A DNA stretch of 64,000 nt, from assembly GCA_004791255.1 (NCBI GenBank), contig SRUQ01000001.1:310001-374000 (forward strand). The letters run 5' to 3'. The position numbers were made by a program, and so were the translations under genes. Under the pieces are notes generated by a model that was given only the letters and a program-made list of their open reading frames with translations, was not told the origin of the DNA and did no database searches. Within the stretch, counting starts at the first letter, position 1, and the number at the start of each line of letters is the position of its first letter. This DNA comes from a bacterium M00.F.Ca.ET.205.01.1.1 (GTDB lineage Bacteria > Pseudomonadota > Alphaproteobacteria > Rhizobiales > Rhizobiaceae). Shown in pieces: positions 8,249-18,628 of the stretch.

Positions 8249-8869
8249 TCAGCCCTCCAGAACTTCCTTCGACGCCACCGTCGAATCGGCGTTGAGCTGG
8301 TAGATGACCGGCACGCCGGTGCCGAGCTCCAGCTTGACGATCTCCTCGCCCGACTTGCCGTCCAGCGCCATGATCAGCGCGCGCAGCGAATTGCCGTGGG
8401 CGGCGACCAGCACTGTGCCGCCGCGCAGGACGTGCGGCTGCAAATCGTGCAGGTAGTAGGGCCAGACGCGGGCGCCGGTGTCCTTCAGGCTCTCGCCGCC
8501 GGGCGGCGACACGTCGTAGGAGCGGCGCCAGACATGCACCTGCTCCTCACCCCACTTCTTGCGCGCATCGTCCTTGTTGAGGCCGGAGAGGTCGCCATAG
8601 TCGCGCTCGTTGAGCGCCTGGTCGCGGATGGTGTTCAGGTCGCTCTGGCCGACAGCGTCGAGAATGTGCTGGCAGGTTTTTTGGGCCCGGCTCAGCGCCG
8701 AGGTGAAGGCGATGTCGAATTTCAGGCCGCGCGCCTTGAGCTTCTGGCCGGCGGCCTTGGCCTCGGCGTGGCCCTGCTCGGTCAGGTCGACGTCGCGCCA
8801 GCCGGTGAACAGGTTCTTCAGGTTCCATTCGCTCTGGCCGTGACGCACGAGCACGAGGGTTCTCGACAT
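8249..8869 (-). CDS. gpmA: 2,3-bisphosphoglycerate-dependent phosphoglycerate mutase
   Basis: 206 residues, the short alphaproteobacterial form. The phosphohistidine motif [18 protein letters not shown] is at the N-terminus, the acid residue in [10 protein letters not shown], and the second histidine in [12 protein letters not shown]. It interconverts 3- and 2-phosphoglycerate in glycolysis and gluconeogenesis. It lies downstream of dapB on the same strand, separated by a palindromic repeat element, so it may have its own promoter or be the last gene of the dapB transcript. Confidence 0.95.
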   Translation of the reverse strand: MSRTLVLVRHGQSEWNLKNLFTGWRDVDLTEQGHAEAKAAGQKLKARGLKFDIAFTSALSRAQKTCQHILDAVGQSDLNTIRDQALNERDYGDLSGLNKDDARKKWGEEQVHVWRRSYDVSPPGGESLKDTGARVWPYYLHDLQPHVLRGGTVLVAAHGNSLRALIMALDGKSGEEIVKLELGTGVPVIYQLNADSTVASKEVLEG

Positions 8870-8919
8870 TTTTGCTCCCTTAGGGTTGGGGGGATCGGAC
8901 GTTCTTTTGTTTCACACGC

Positions 8920-8968
8920 GATTCCGGACGGAAAACCGCACCGCACTTTTCCTGGAATTGCTCTCAGC
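8920..8968. repeat. Short palindromic intergenic element
   Basis: Contains ATTCCGGACGGAAAACCGC and CACTTTTCCTGGAATTGCTC, almost identical to the copy at 36538-36590. The outer arms ATTCC/GGAAT and inner GGAAAA/TTTTCC can form a cruciform or RNA hairpin. It fills the dapB-gpmA gap and abuts the dapB stop. Confidence 0.75.
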
Positions 8969-9806
8969 TCAGCCCGAGCACGTCCCGCATCGAATAAAGG
9001 CCGGGTTTCTTGCCATGCGCCCACAGCGCCGCCTTGACGGCGCCGCGCGCGAAAATGGCACGGTCCTCGGCGTGGTGGGACAGCGTGATGCGCTCGCCGG
9101 TGCCGGCCAGGATGACGCTGTGGTCGCCGACCACCGAACCGCCGCGCAGCGTGGCGAAGCCGATCGTGCCGGGCTTGCGGACGCCGGTGTGGCCGTCGCG
9201 GACGCGTACGTCGTTGCCGGCCAGCGCAATGCCGCGCCCGGCGGCGGCGGCTTCACCGAGCAGCAGTGCCGTGCCCGACGGCGCATCGACCTTGTGCCGG
9301 TGGTGCATTTCGAGGATCTCGATGTCGAAATCGTCGGCATCGAGCGCGCGCGCCGCCTGTTCGACCAGCACCGCCAGAAGATTGACGCCGAGGCTCATAT
9401 TACCTGATTTGACGATGATCGCGTGGCGCGCCGCGGCGGCGATTTTCGCATTGTCGTCGGCCGAGCAGCCGGTCGTGCCGATGACATGGACGATGCGCGC
9501 CTGCGCCGCGTAGCCGGCGAATTCGACGGTGGCGCCGGGTGCGGTGAAATCAAGCACGCCGTCGGCCTTGGCGAAGGCCGGCAGCGGGTCATCCGATATC
9601 GGCACGTTGATGATACCGATGCCGGCGAGCTCGCCGGCGTCCTTGCCGAGATAGGGCGAGCCCGGCCGCTCGATGGCGCCGGCGACGCGGGCGCCCGGCA
9701 TGGTGTGGATGGCGCGGATCAGCGTCTGGCCCATGCGGCCGGCGGCGCCGACCACGACCAGGCCCATATCGCCGGCCGGCTTGCCGGTTGCGGACGTCTC
9801 GCTCAT
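8964..9806 (-). CDS. dapB: 4-hydroxy-tetrahydrodipicolinate reductase
   Basis: 280 residues. The N-terminal Rossmann motif [16 protein letters not shown] binds NAD(P)H. The conserved ELHHxxK-type catalytic segment is [20 protein letters not shown], and [13 protein letters not shown] lies in the core. It makes tetrahydrodipicolinate on the route to lysine and meso-diaminopimelate for peptidoglycan. Its ATG overlaps the stop of the upstream ABC transporter gene as ATGA. The first 13 or so residues ([13 protein letters not shown]) extend beyond the usual start. Confidence 0.95.
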   Translation of the reverse strand: MSETSATGKPAGDMGLVVVGAAGRMGQTLIRAIHTMPGARVAGAIERPGSPYLGKDAGELAGIGIINVPISDDPLPAFAKADGVLDFTAPGATVEFAGYAAQARIVHVIGTTGCSADDNAKIAAAARHAIIVKSGNMSLGVNLLAVLVEQAARALDADDFDIEILEMHHRHKVDAPSGTALLLGEAAAAGRGIALAGNDVRVRDGHTGVRKPGTIGFATLRGGSVVGDHSVILAGTGERITLSHHAEDRAIFARGAVKAALWAHGKKPGLYSMRDVLGLS

Positions 9807-11728
9807 CTCGTGCTCCCGGCGATGTTCTGTGTCTCGAGTTCCTCAACCGAAGTCTGTATCGGCGCGCTGTCGTCGACAAGCCCCAGGCCCTTGACGCCCT
9901 GTATGCGGTGGAAACGGGCATAAACGCTGTGCGGATCGGCCATCAGCGAGGCATGCGTGCCTTCCTCGACCAGCCGGCCGTCCTCGAGCACGATGATGTG
10001 GTCGGCATTGACCACCGTCGACAGCCGGTGGGCAATGACGATGGTGGTGCGTCCCGCCATGACGTGGGTCAGCGCTTCCTGGACCTTGGCCTCGGCCTCG
10101 TTGTCGAGCGCCGAGGTCGCCTCGTCGAGAAGCAGGATCGGCGCCTGGCGCACGATGGCGCGGGCGATCGACACGCGCTGGCGCTGGCCGCCCGACAGCG
10201 TCGCGCCATTCTCGCCGACCGGCGTGTCGTAGCCTTGCGGCTGCAGGCGGATGAACTCGTCGGCCGCCGCCTGCCGCGCCGCCGCCTCGATCTCGGCGTC
10301 GGTGGCCGAGGGGCGGCCGTAGCGGATGTTGTCGCGGATCGAGCCCTCGAACAGATAGGGCGACTGCGAGACATAGGCGATCGAGCCGCGCAGCGACTGC
10401 TTGGTGACCTTCGATATATCCTGGCCGTCGATCGTGATCGTGCCCGCCTCGACGTCGTAGAAGCGCTGCAGCAGCGCCACCAACGTCGTCTTGCCGGCGC
10501 CGGAGGCGCCGACGATGGCGGTCATCTTGCCGGCGGCGGCGACGAAGCTCAGGTTCTTCAGCACCGGCGCCTCCTCGACATAGCGGAAGGACACGTTGTT
10601 GAAGTGCACTTCGCCGGTCGTGAATTTCGCCGTCTTGGCATCGGGGGCATCGCCCTGCTGCGGCTCGAGATCGAGCAACTCGTAGATCATGCGGGCGTTG
10701 ACCAGCGCGCGTTCCATGCCGACCTGCATGCGCGCCAGCCGCCGGGCCGGATCATAGGCCAGGATCAGCGCGGTGATGAAGGAGAAGACCGCACCCGGCG
10801 GCTGGCCGAGGACGAGCGCCCGATAGCCGGAATAGGCGATGACGGCGGTGACGGCGAGGCCGGCCAGCATGTCGGAGATCGGCGACAGCCGTTCCGAGAC
10901 GCGGGCGATCTTGTTGTTGCGCTGCTCGGCCGTGTCGGCCATGGCGCCGATGTGCCGCGCCAGCGCCTCCTCCATGGTAAAGGCCTTGACGATGGCGATG
11001 CCTTGCGTGGCTTCCTGCACCGCCCCGGTCAGCCGCGAATTGATCAGCACGGATTCCCGGGTGATGCGCCGCACGCGGCGGGTGAGGTAGACAACGGCCC
11101 AGATCAGCGGCGGTCCGATCAGCAGCGAACTGAGCGACAGGACCGGATCCTGGTAGACCATGACGCCGAGCAGGCCGATCAGCGTTACCGCGTCGCGGGT
11201 GATCGAGGTCAGCGTCAACGACAGGAGGTCGCGGATGCCGCCGACGTTCTCGTTGACCTGCGCCGCCAGCCGGCCCGAACGCGTGTCGTGGAAGAAGCCG
11301 ACACCGAGCTTCATCAGATGGTCGAAGATGCGCTTTTGGTAGCGCGCCACCAGATTGTTGCCGATCTTGGCAAGCGTCACAGCCTGGCCGTAGCCGGCGA
11401 AGCCGCGCAGCACGAAGGCGGCCATGAAGCCGGCGCAGATCCACACGATCGCGTCGCCGCGCCGTTCGTAGAAGATCTGGTTGACCATCGGGGCCATGAT
11501 CCAGGCCGTGAAGGCGGTGGTGCCCGAAACGATCAGCGAGCAAACGATGGCCACGACATAGGACCAGCGATAGTCATGGCTGTTCTCGGCCAGGATGCGG
11601 CGGAGCACCGCTGTGACCTCGCCGGGCCGGGCTTTCTGCTTGTTTGGAGTTTGAAGTGTCAAATCGGGGCGCTTCGTGGTTGCAGCCTGCCGCTTCGCTG
11701 CGGAAAGGCCGATATCGGGCACCCTCAT
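9803..11728 (-). CDS. ABC exporter, fused permease and ATPase (MsbA-like)
   Basis: 641-residue half-transporter. After a polar N-terminus of about 45 residues, six transmembrane segments span about residues 60-340. The nucleotide-binding domain has Walker [15 protein letters not shown], signature [15 protein letters not shown], Walker [13 protein letters not shown] and the switch histidine in [10 protein letters not shown]. Such proteins dimerise to flip lipids, lipid A core or drugs across the inner membrane. The substrate cannot be read from the sequence. It is translationally coupled to dapB. Confidence 0.92.
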   Translation of the reverse strand: MRVPDIGLSAAKRQAATTKRPDLTLQTPNKQKARPGEVTAVLRRILAENSHDYRWSYVVAIVCSLIVSGTTAFTAWIMAPMVNQIFYERRGDAIVWICAGFMAAFVLRGFAGYGQAVTLAKIGNNLVARYQKRIFDHLMKLGVGFFHDTRSGRLAAQVNENVGGIRDLLSLTLTSITRDAVTLIGLLGVMVYQDPVLSLSSLLIGPPLIWAVVYLTRRVRRITRESVLINSRLTGAVQEATQGIAIVKAFTMEEALARHIGAMADTAEQRNNKIARVSERLSPISDMLAGLAVTAVIAYSGYRALVLGQPPGAVFSFITALILAYDPARRLARMQVGMERALVNARMIYELLDLEPQQGDAPDAKTAKFTTGEVHFNNVSFRYVEEAPVLKNLSFVAAAGKMTAIVGASGAGKTTLVALLQRFYDVEAGTITIDGQDISKVTKQSLRGSIAYVSQSPYLFEGSIRDNIRYGRPSATDAEIEAAARQAAADEFIRLQPQGYDTPVGENGATLSGGQRQRVSIARAIVRQAPILLLDEATSALDNEAEAKVQEALTHVMAGRTTIVIAHRLSTVVNADHIIVLEDGRLVEEGTHASLMADPHSVYARFHRIQGVKGLGLVDDSAPIQTSVEELETQNIAGSTR

Positions 11729-11793
11729 AGCGCCCTGAGCGCGGCTTGCCTATGCCCTAGCACGGACCGCGACGAAGTTGCCATCGCGCGATC

Positions 11794-12813
11794 TCAAGAC
11801 CTCCAGCGCCGGCCCGACGTCTGAACGCCGAACAGCGAGGGGTTCCTGGCATAGGCGGCGAGGCCGAGAAGGGCTGCCAGCGGATGGGTGATGACATAGA
11901 CGGGCATGGTGCGCATCAATTCGCTGTGCGGCGCCTTGTCCTCGAAGGCGGCGCGGAAATTGCCCTCTTTCAGCGCCGGGACGATCTTCTGCGCGATGCC
12001 GCCGGTGAGGAAGACGCCGCCGCGGCTCATGAACACCAAAGCAAGATCGCCGGCGGTGCGGCCGAGGCAGGTGACGAAGGTTTCCAGCGCTTCCTGCGCG
12101 ACCGCATCGGTCTTGGCGAGCGCGGCGCCGGTGATCTCCGCCGGCGTGGTGAAGGGCGCGGGCTTGCCGTCCGCCTTGGCCACGGCGCGATAGACGTTGA
12201 CGAGGCCGCGCCCGCACAGGATCTGCTCGCCCGAAATGCGGCCCTCGAGCTTCTCGATATGCGGGAAAACCTCGAAATCGCGCGGCGTGCGCGGGCCGAT
12301 GTCCATATGGCCGCCCTCGCCGGGCACCGGTATCCAATGGCGCAGCGCATGGACCAGGCCGGCGACGCCGAGCCCGGTGCCGGGACCGAGCACGACGCGG
12401 CCGGCATTGGGCTCCGGCGTGCCGCCGCCGATCTTTTCCATGTGCTCCTCGCCGAGCGCGACGACGGCCAGCGCCTGCGCCTCGAAATCGTTGAGCACGA
12501 CGATGTCGCTGAGGCCGAGATTGGCGAACATCTGCCGGGGCTTGACCACCCAGGGGCAGTTGGTGAGCTCGATCTCGTCGCCATCGACCGGGCCGGCCAC
12601 CGCCAGCACGGCCGAATTGGGCCGGACGGAGTGGCGGTCGAGCACCGCCGCCTGGATCGCCTCGTCGATGGTGTTATAGTTGGCGGTCTGGACGATGGTC
12701 GGCTCGCCGGCCTCGGAATTGGCGTCGAGCACGATCGAGAAGCGCGCATTGGTGCCGCCGATATCGCCGATCAGGATCGGAAACCGCAACGAGGTGTCAT
12801 CGTCGCCTGCCAT
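11794..12813 (-). CDS. glk: Glucokinase
   Basis: 339 residues of the proteobacterial glucokinase family. The ATP phosphate-1 motif [11 protein letters not shown] is near residue 17, the glucose-binding [11 protein letters not shown] and phosphate-2 [12 protein letters not shown] follow, and LTGGIAQKI is the adenosine motif. It phosphorylates glucose to glucose-6-phosphate. The ATG at 12813 (MAGDDD) is chosen over a GTG at 12822 because GAAGAG lies immediately upstream. It precedes the ABC exporter by 65 bp on the same strand. Confidence 0.94.
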   Translation of the reverse strand: MAGDDDTSLRFPILIGDIGGTNARFSIVLDANSEAGEPTIVQTANYNTIDEAIQAAVLDRHSVRPNSAVLAVAGPVDGDEIELTNCPWVVKPRQMFANLGLSDIVVLNDFEAQALAVVALGEEHMEKIGGGTPEPNAGRVVLGPGTGLGVAGLVHALRHWIPVPGEGGHMDIGPRTPRDFEVFPHIEKLEGRISGEQILCGRGLVNVYRAVAKADGKPAPFTTPAEITGAALAKTDAVAQEALETFVTCLGRTAGDLALVFMSRGGVFLTGGIAQKIVPALKEGNFRAAFEDKAPHSELMRTMPVYVITHPLAALLGLAAYARNPSLFGVQTSGRRWRS

Positions 12814-13003
12814 ACTCTTCACTCGTCCCTGTTCGGGCCAGATGCCGCTGTTTGCCTGTTGACTAGCGCATGGGCTTGCAAAGGGAAAGCTGCTTGGTTT
12901 GAGTTCGGAACAATCGGTTTAGGTTGAACGGCGCACTTGCCCCGATTTATCCGGCGCCGACCTCGTCAATCGAAGCGTTGAAGGCCGAGCGATTGCGTTG
13001 GCG

Positions 13004-14092
13004 TCAGTTCCCAAGCCTTGGCCGCGGCCTCGGTACCGGCACGCCCACCTGTGGCGTGGCGGTGAAGGCGTTCATCGCGGCCGGAAGGTCAGCCGTTCCG
13101 GAGGCGGCGGTGGCCGGCTCGGAGGGCGTTTGCGGCTCCGGCGCGGCGGCCGCCACCGGCACGGCGCCGCCATTGTAGGTGGCGGCCTCTGCCGTGGCCG
13201 GCCCCGGCGCGTCGAGCACGGCGCGACATTCCCTGGGCAGGTTCGCCATCGTCATCACGTCGCGCGCCTTGGGCGCATCCGGGTTCTTGTTGGGCCGCCA
13301 CGGTTCCTGCGTGAACCACCAGGCGAGCGGCTTGCCGCAGCCATCATCGGCCGGCGTCGCTTCCTGCGCCTTGCAGTTGGGCGAGCCCGGCTGGCAGCCG
13401 ATGCGCATGTGGAAATGATAGTCGTGGCCCCAGAATGGCCGGATCTTGTGCAGCCAGGAGCGGTCGCCCTTGACCGTGTCGCAGAGCTTCTTCTTGATGC
13501 CGGGATTGACCAGGATGCGCTCGACCTGGGGATAGCTGGCGGCGCGCCTGAGCAACGCCGTATGCGCCGGCGTCCACAGCGCGTCCTTCACCAGATGGGT
13601 CTTGTCGTCGACCATCAAGGTGGCGCTCATGTTCTCGCGCTGCGTCCGCGTCATGGTTCTATCGGGCATCGGCGTCAGCCAGATGTCGGCGTCGAGCCCG
13701 ATCTGGTGCGAGGCGTGGCCGGTCAGCATCGGGCCGCCGCGCGGCTGCGCGATATCGCCGATCAACAGGCCCGGCCAGCCGTCGGCGACGGCATCGCGCG
13801 ACAATCTCTCGATCGTCGCGATCATCGCCGGATGTCCCCAGCGGCGGTTGCGCGACGGCCGCATCACCTGCCAGGTCGGGCCGTCCATGGGAATGGCGAC
13901 GCCGCCGGAAAAACAGCCCTTGGAGTAGAAGCCGAAGGATTGCGCCGCGGTCGCGGTCGGCAGTTTCTCGGCGCCGAACAGGTCCTTTGCCCGTTCCTCG
14001 GCCGTCGCCGGCTGCACGGCGAGGCCCGTCAGGGCAAGTGCTGCCGCCAACACCGCATTTCTGGCGCCAGTTGCCCGCGTCGATGATTTCAT
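13004..14092 (-). CDS. mepA: Penicillin-insensitive murein endopeptidase
   Basis: 362 residues. The ATG at 14092 starts a signal peptide (AVLAAALALTGLAVQPATAEE), so the enzyme is periplasmic; a longer frame upstream lacks this logic. The LAS-family zinc ligands are visible in GHASHQIGLDADIW and WGHDYHFHMRIGC. It cleaves D-alanyl-meso-DAP cross-links in peptidoglycan. The last 70 or so residues (Pro/Ala-rich, ending VPVPRPRPRLGN) are a low-complexity tail beyond the usual domain. Confidence 0.92.
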   Translation of the reverse strand: MKSSTRATGARNAVLAAALALTGLAVQPATAEERAKDLFGAEKLPTATAAQSFGFYSKGCFSGGVAIPMDGPTWQVMRPSRNRRWGHPAMIATIERLSRDAVADGWPGLLIGDIAQPRGGPMLTGHASHQIGLDADIWLTPMPDRTMTRTQRENMSATLMVDDKTHLVKDALWTPAHTALLRRAASYPQVERILVNPGIKKKLCDTVKGDRSWLHKIRPFWGHDYHFHMRIGCQPGSPNCKAQEATPADDGCGKPLAWWFTQEPWRPNKNPDAPKARDVMTMANLPRECRAVLDAPGPATAEAATYNGGAVPVAAAAPEPQTPSEPATAASGTADLPAAMNAFTATPQVGVPVPRPRPRLGN

Positions 14093-14156
14093 GAACCGCA
14101 CCCCCGCGCCCCCAACCGCCGAATCATAGCACGTGAAGCGCCACGCTTCGATTGTC

Positions 14157-15065
14157 CTATGCCTTCGCACCCTTCATCGGGCTGCGCGGCGCGCCGTCGC
14201 GCCAATCGCCACTTGCCCACATATGGTCGAAGGCGGCGCGGTAATCCGGATAGCGAAACCGGTAGCCCGCCGCCTTGATCGCCGCATTGGCGACCCGCTT
14301 GTTCTCGCCATAGAAGGACCGCGCCATGGGCGAAAGTTGGGCGCCCTCGAAAGGAATTTCCGGCGGCGGCGCGATACCCATCAGCGCGGCGGCGTAGGTG
14401 ACGACATCCTGCGGCGGCGCCGGCTCGTCGTCGGTGACGTTGAAGATGCCACCGGAATTGCCCTCGATGAGTTGCCAGAGCGCACCGGCGATGTCGTCGC
14501 AATGGATGCGGTTGAAAACCTGGTCCGGCTTGACCAGCCGCCGCGCCGTGCCGTTTTCCAGATTGACCAGCGCATTGCGGCCCGGGCCGTAAATGCCGGA
14601 GAGCCGCAGGATCGCCACCGGGCGGCCTATGTCCTTGCCCAACTTCAGCCAGTCCTGCTCGGCCGCCACGCGCATCACCGAGCGCTTCGACACCGGCCGG
14701 CATGCGGCTGATTCGTCGACCCAGGCGCCGCCATGATCGCCATAGACGCCGACGGTGGAGAGGTAGCCGATCCATTGCAGCGCGGACATTCCAGCGATCG
14801 CCTCACGCGCCGCGTACAGCACGGGATCGCCGGCTTCTTCCGGCCCGATCGAGATCAGCAGATGCGTCGTCTTTTTCAGCGCATCGCTGATTTCGCCGGT
14901 CAGCGCGCCGTCGAAATGCAGCGGCGTAATGCCGGCCTGGCGCAGCGCCTCGAATTTCACCGGCGAGCGTGTCGTGCCGAGAATGGCAGTGCCATCCGGG
15001 TTGGCGCGCGCAAAAGCCTGGCCGGAATAGCCGGCGCCGAAGACAAGAACCTGTTTATCGCTCAT
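14157..15065 (-). CDS. NAD(P)-dependent SDR/epimerase-like protein
   Basis: 302 residues with the extended-SDR dinucleotide motif [15 protein letters not shown] at the N-terminus and the segments [16 protein letters not shown] and [14 protein letters not shown], typical of the YeeZ-like atypical epimerase group. The YxxxK catalytic pair is not obvious, so activity is uncertain. The ATG at 15065 overlaps the queG stop as ATGA, and the three genes GST-queG-SDR form one overlapping unit. Confidence 0.8.
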   Translation of the reverse strand: MSDKQVLVFGAGYSGQAFARANPDGTAILGTTRSPVKFEALRQAGITPLHFDGALTGEISDALKKTTHLLISIGPEEAGDPVLYAAREAIAGMSALQWIGYLSTVGVYGDHGGAWVDESAACRPVSKRSVMRVAAEQDWLKLGKDIGRPVAILRLSGIYGPGRNALVNLENGTARRLVKPDQVFNRIHCDDIAGALWQLIEGNSGGIFNVTDDEPAPPQDVVTYAAALMGIAPPPEIPFEGAQLSPMARSFYGENKRVANAAIKAAGYRFRYPDYRAAFDHMWASGDWRDGAPRSPMKGAKA

Positions 15066-16216
15066 GCATGCGCCCTGGCTGGGACCGGCCGCGCCCATTC
15101 ATCGCGCACGGCCGCGTCGCTTTCGGTTTTCAGGCCGCTTGCGGCCCGTTCGGCATATTCGGTTTCCGGCACCAGCCGCGCCAGCGCCCATATTGCCGCG
15201 CCCCGCACCAGCGGCGAGGGATCGCCAAGCAGATCCCGCACGATGCCGGCCAAACCCGCCTCGCCGGAATTGCCGGTGGCGATCAGCACGTTGCGGATAA
15301 AGCGGTCGCGGCCGATGCGTTTGACCGGCGAGCCCGAGAAGAAGGCGCGGAAGGCCGCGTCGTCGAGGCGCAGGAGATCGGCGAGTCCAGGCTCGCGCAG
15401 ATCGTCGCGCGCGGCGAGCTTGGCCTCGGATGCGGCGCTAGCGAACTTGTTCCACGGACAGGCGGCCAGGCAGTCGTCGCAGCCATAGATGCGGTTGCCG
15501 ATCTTTTCGCGGAATTCATGCGGGATCGGCCCCTTGTTCTCGATGGTGAGATAGGAAATGCAGCGCCGCGCATCGAGCCGGTAGGGCGCCGGGAACGCAT
15601 CGGTCGGGCAGGCGGCGAGACAGGCGCGGCAGGAGCCGCAATGATCGATCTCGGCGCGGTCCGCCGCGAGTTCTGCCGTGGTGAAAATGGTGCCGAGGAA
15701 CAGCCAGGAGCCGTGCTGGCGGCTGACCAGATTGGTGTGCTTGCCTTGCCAGCCGAGCCCCGCGGCTTCCGCCAGCGGCTTTTCCATGACCGGTGCGGTG
15801 TCGACGAACACCTTCACGTCGCCGCCGGCGCGCGCGACGATCTTGCCGGCGATTTCCTTCAGGCGGCCCTTCATCACCTCGTGATAGTCGCGGTTTTGGG
15901 CGTAGACCGAGATGGCGCCGCGGTCGCGCCTGGCCTGCAATTCGCGCGGATCGTGGTCGGGGCCGTAATTCATCGCCAAGACGACGATCGAGCGCACCTC
16001 GGGCCATAGCGTCGAGGGTTCGCTGCGGCGCAAAAGCGTCTCGGCGATCCAGTCCATCGAGCCATGAAAGCCGTCGCCGACGAATTCGGCGAGCCGGGCC
16101 GGCGCCAGCGGGATCGCATCGGGGCTGGTGACGGCGATGGCGTCGAAGCCGGCGCGGCGCGCCTCCGCGTCGATCAGCGCGCGCAGTTTTGCCGCGTCAG
16201 AAGTCGAGGTCCGCAT
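15062..16216 (-). CDS. queG: Epoxyqueuosine reductase
   Basis: 384 residues, full length. Two 4Fe-4S motifs are visible, [16 protein letters not shown] and [13 protein letters not shown], followed by a C-terminal HEAT-like segment ([22 protein letters not shown]). The cobalamin-dependent enzyme reduces epoxyqueuosine to queuosine in the wobble position of tRNAs with GUN anticodons. The start overlaps the GST stop by 20 bp. Confidence 0.95.
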   Translation of the reverse strand: MRTSTSDAAKLRALIDAEARRAGFDAIAVTSPDAIPLAPARLAEFVGDGFHGSMDWIAETLLRRSEPSTLWPEVRSIVVLAMNYGPDHDPRELQARRDRGAISVYAQNRDYHEVMKGRLKEIAGKIVARAGGDVKVFVDTAPVMEKPLAEAAGLGWQGKHTNLVSRQHGSWLFLGTIFTTAELAADRAEIDHCGSCRACLAACPTDAFPAPYRLDARRCISYLTIENKGPIPHEFREKIGNRIYGCDDCLAACPWNKFASAASEAKLAARDDLREPGLADLLRLDDAAFRAFFSGSPVKRIGRDRFIRNVLIATGNSGEAGLAGIVRDLLGDPSPLVRGAAIWALARLVPETEYAERAASGLKTESDAAVRDEWARPVPARAHA

Positions 16217-16889
16217 AGTGCGACACCGGTGACAGGCCGCGCACGCGGTCGGTCAAAAGCGGCCGGAAGGAGGGCCGGGACTTCACCCGCGTGTACCATT
16301 CGCGCGCCGCGGTGTGTTCGCGCCAGTCGATCTCGCCGAGATAGTCGAGCACCGAAAGCGCCGATGCGGCGGCGAGATCGGCATAGGTGACCCTGGAGCC
16401 GGCCAGCCAGTGGCGGGTGCCGGCCAGCCAGTTGGTGTATTTCATGTGCTGGCGGATGTTGGCGCGGGCGGCACGGATGGCGGCCGAATCGGGCGAGCCG
16501 CCGCCGGCGGTCTCGGGCATGACAGGCTTCAGCACGCGCTCGCGCACCAGATGCCTCGTGACCTCGCTTTCGGCCTTGTTCAAATACCAGTCGGTCAGCC
16601 GGCGGATTTCGGCGCGCTGCATCGGGTCCTCGGCGAACAGCCGCTTGTCGCGCTTCAAGACGCCGCGCGTCTCGTCGAGATATTCGGCAATCACCATGGC
16701 GCCGACGATCGGCACGTCGCCCTCGGCCAATAGAATCGGCAAGGTTCCGGCCGGGTTCAGCGCTAGAAACTCCTTGCGCCGCGTCCACGGCTTTTCCTCG
16801 ATCAGGGCCAGCTCCTCGCCATACTCGCCAAAGGCAAGGCGGACGAAGCGGCAGGTGGCGAACATGGGGTGGTGGAAAAGCGTCAGCAT
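16197..16889 (-). CDS. Glutathione S-transferase family protein
   Basis: 230 residues. A thioredoxin-like N-terminal domain starts [24 protein letters not shown], with the glutathione-contact stretch [29 protein letters not shown], and is followed by an all-helical C-terminal domain ([18 protein letters not shown]). The ATG at 16889 gives the canonical GST start; the open frame upstream lacks family features. Substrate is unknown. It is the first gene of the GST-queG-SDR unit and is divergent from uppP. Confidence 0.88.
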   Translation of the reverse strand: MLTLFHHPMFATCRFVRLAFGEYGEELALIEEKPWTRRKEFLALNPAGTLPILLAEGDVPIVGAMVIAEYLDETRGVLKRDKRLFAEDPMQRAEIRRLTDWYLNKAESEVTRHLVRERVLKPVMPETAGGGSPDSAAIRAARANIRQHMKYTNWLAGTRHWLAGSRVTYADLAAASALSVLDYLGEIDWREHTAAREWYTRVKSRPSFRPLLTDRVRGLSPVSHYADLDF

Positions 16890-17092
16890 GGTTCCGCGAT
16901 GATAAAGCGCACTGGTGTGATGGATTCCGGATTGCCGCACTGGCGAATCGCCGGACGCATCGGTAAGTCTTGCCCGCCCGGTAAGCGGGCCGTCAGGGTG
17001 TTGCGACCTATAGGGGGACTTGCAGGCCATGACAAGCAAGCCATTTTTTGGCAAGCCGTTCCTTTAGCCGTCACGCCAATGCCGAGGTAGCC

Positions 17093-17899
17093 ATGGAAAG
17101 CCAGACCATCGTCGAAGCCCTGCTGCTTGGCCTGCTGGAGGGACTGACCGAGTTCATCCCGGTGTCGTCGACCGGCCATATCCTGCTTGCCGGCCATTTC
17201 CTCGGCTTCCAGTCGACCGGCAAGGCGTTCGAGATCCTGATCCAGCTCGGCGCCATATTGGCGATCCTCAGCGTCTATTTCCGCCGCCTGTGGCAGATGC
17301 TGCTCGACCTGCCGCATGACCGGCTGACCCGGCATTTCGTCATCGGCATCCTGATCGCCTTCCTGCCGGCGGCGGTCATCGGCGCGCTGGCGCATGATTT
17401 CATCAAGACGGTGCTGTTCGAATCGCCACGGCTGATCTGCATCATGCTGGTCATCGGCGGCGTCGTGCTGCTGGCCGTCGACCGGATGAATCTGAAACCC
17501 GTCTACCGAGACGTCGAGCGCTTCCCGACCAGGCTCTATCTGCAGATCGGCCTGTTCCAGTGCCTGTCGCTGATCCCCGGCACCTCGCGCTCCGGCTCGA
17601 CCATCGTCGGCGCGCTGCTTCTTGGGGTCGACAAGCGGGCGGCGGCGGAATTTTCCTTCTTCCTCGCCATCCCGACCATGGTCGGCGCCTTCGCCTTCGA
17701 CCTGTTCAAGAACCGCAACGTGCTGAGCTCGGCCGATCTGCCGATCATCGCCGTCGGCTTCATCGCCGCCTTCGTCACCGCGCTGTTCGTGGTGCGCTTC
17801 CTGCTCGACTACGTCTCGCGCAACGGCTACGCGCTGTTCGGCTGGTGGCGCCTGGTGGTGGGGATCGTGGGTTTGGTGGCGCTGTTCATCTGGGGGTGA
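17093..17899 (+). CDS. uppP: Undecaprenyl-diphosphatase
   Basis: 268 residues, all hydrophobic segments, family BacA/UppP. The signature ends [19 protein letters not shown] and [19 protein letters not shown] hold the catalytic Glu/His/Arg residues. It recycles undecaprenyl pyrophosphate at the inner membrane for peptidoglycan and polysaccharide synthesis and can give bacitracin resistance. The ATG at 17093 follows a GAGGTAG ribosome site; an upstream ATG at 17048 is less likely. Confidence 0.95.
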   Translation: MESQTIVEALLLGLLEGLTEFIPVSSTGHILLAGHFLGFQSTGKAFEILIQLGAILAILSVYFRRLWQMLLDLPHDRLTRHFVIGILIAFLPAAVIGALAHDFIKTVLFESPRLICIMLVIGGVVLLAVDRMNLKPVYRDVERFPTRLYLQIGLFQCLSLIPGTSRSGSTIVGALLLGVDKRAAAEFSFFLAIPTMVGAFAFDLFKNRNVLSSADLPIIAVGFIAAFVTALFVVRFLLDYVSRNGYALFGWWRLVVGIVGLVALFIWG

Positions 17900-17929
17900 G
17901 CGCCTCTTTTCGGCGAAGCCGAGACGGAG

Positions 17930-18403
17930 TGGCTCGACGGTCGTCATCCACGGGCGGAGCAGGGGGCCGAAGGACGTGGCCCGGCAAAATGGCGCGCAGC
18001 GGCCGGAGTGGGGCGCCGCGCGACGCTGATAATTGAGCCCCAACCTGCACCTCGTCATCCTATGGCGAAGCAAGGAGCGCAGCGACGCGGCGCAGACCAT
18101 AGGATCCATGCCGCGCCCTACGAACCTCACAGCGGTTCAGAAAAGGGACCGCCCACTACGGGCTCTCATACCGGGAGTCTTGTTCTCGACCGTCGTGTCC
18201 GTAGGCATCTGTCGCGGCATGGATCCTCGGGTCTCCGCGACGGAGCTTCGCTCCTGCTCCGCCCGTGGATGACGACCGTCGAGCCAGCCCGGGCGCCCCG
18301 ATCAGCGATCCCCTTCTGAACCGCCGCGACGCCTCAGCCTCGCGGCATGGATCCTATGGTCTGCGCCGCGTCGCTGCGCTCCTTGCTTCGCCATAGGATG
18401 ACG
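17930..18403. repeat. Nested inverted-repeat mosaic element
   Basis: Two perfect inverted repeats interlock here. One is 63 bp, 18053-18115 against 18341-18403. The other is 34 bp, 17930-17963 against 18253-18286. Units begin with GTCATCC and end with GGATGAC. A third, diverged relative is at 41152-41300. No ORF of family character was found, so the 700 bp between uppP and the next gene is mainly this repeat plus the promoter region of the binding-protein gene. Confidence 0.85.
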
Positions 18404-18628
18404 AAACGTAGGTTAGCGCTCCCTTGTAGAGCGTGCGGAACCCCGCACAACTCCTGCGGATTCCAGAACACTCCGCCTCGCCCCCCAGCCCTATCATCGC
18501 CCTCCTCAGGCAACGACGCCCCGGCGGTCGCGAGCGCCCTGCGTGGCCGATCCGTCGGGGCGAAGCCTGTTTTCGTGCATCCCCAGCGCCCTTCTTGCCG
18601 GCATGCACCAACAACAGAGGGAACGACG

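Noticed and set aside
9788..11824. A 678-codon open frame on the plus strand
   Set aside because: Antisense shadow of the MsbA-like ABC exporter, which has all ATPase motifs on the minus strand.
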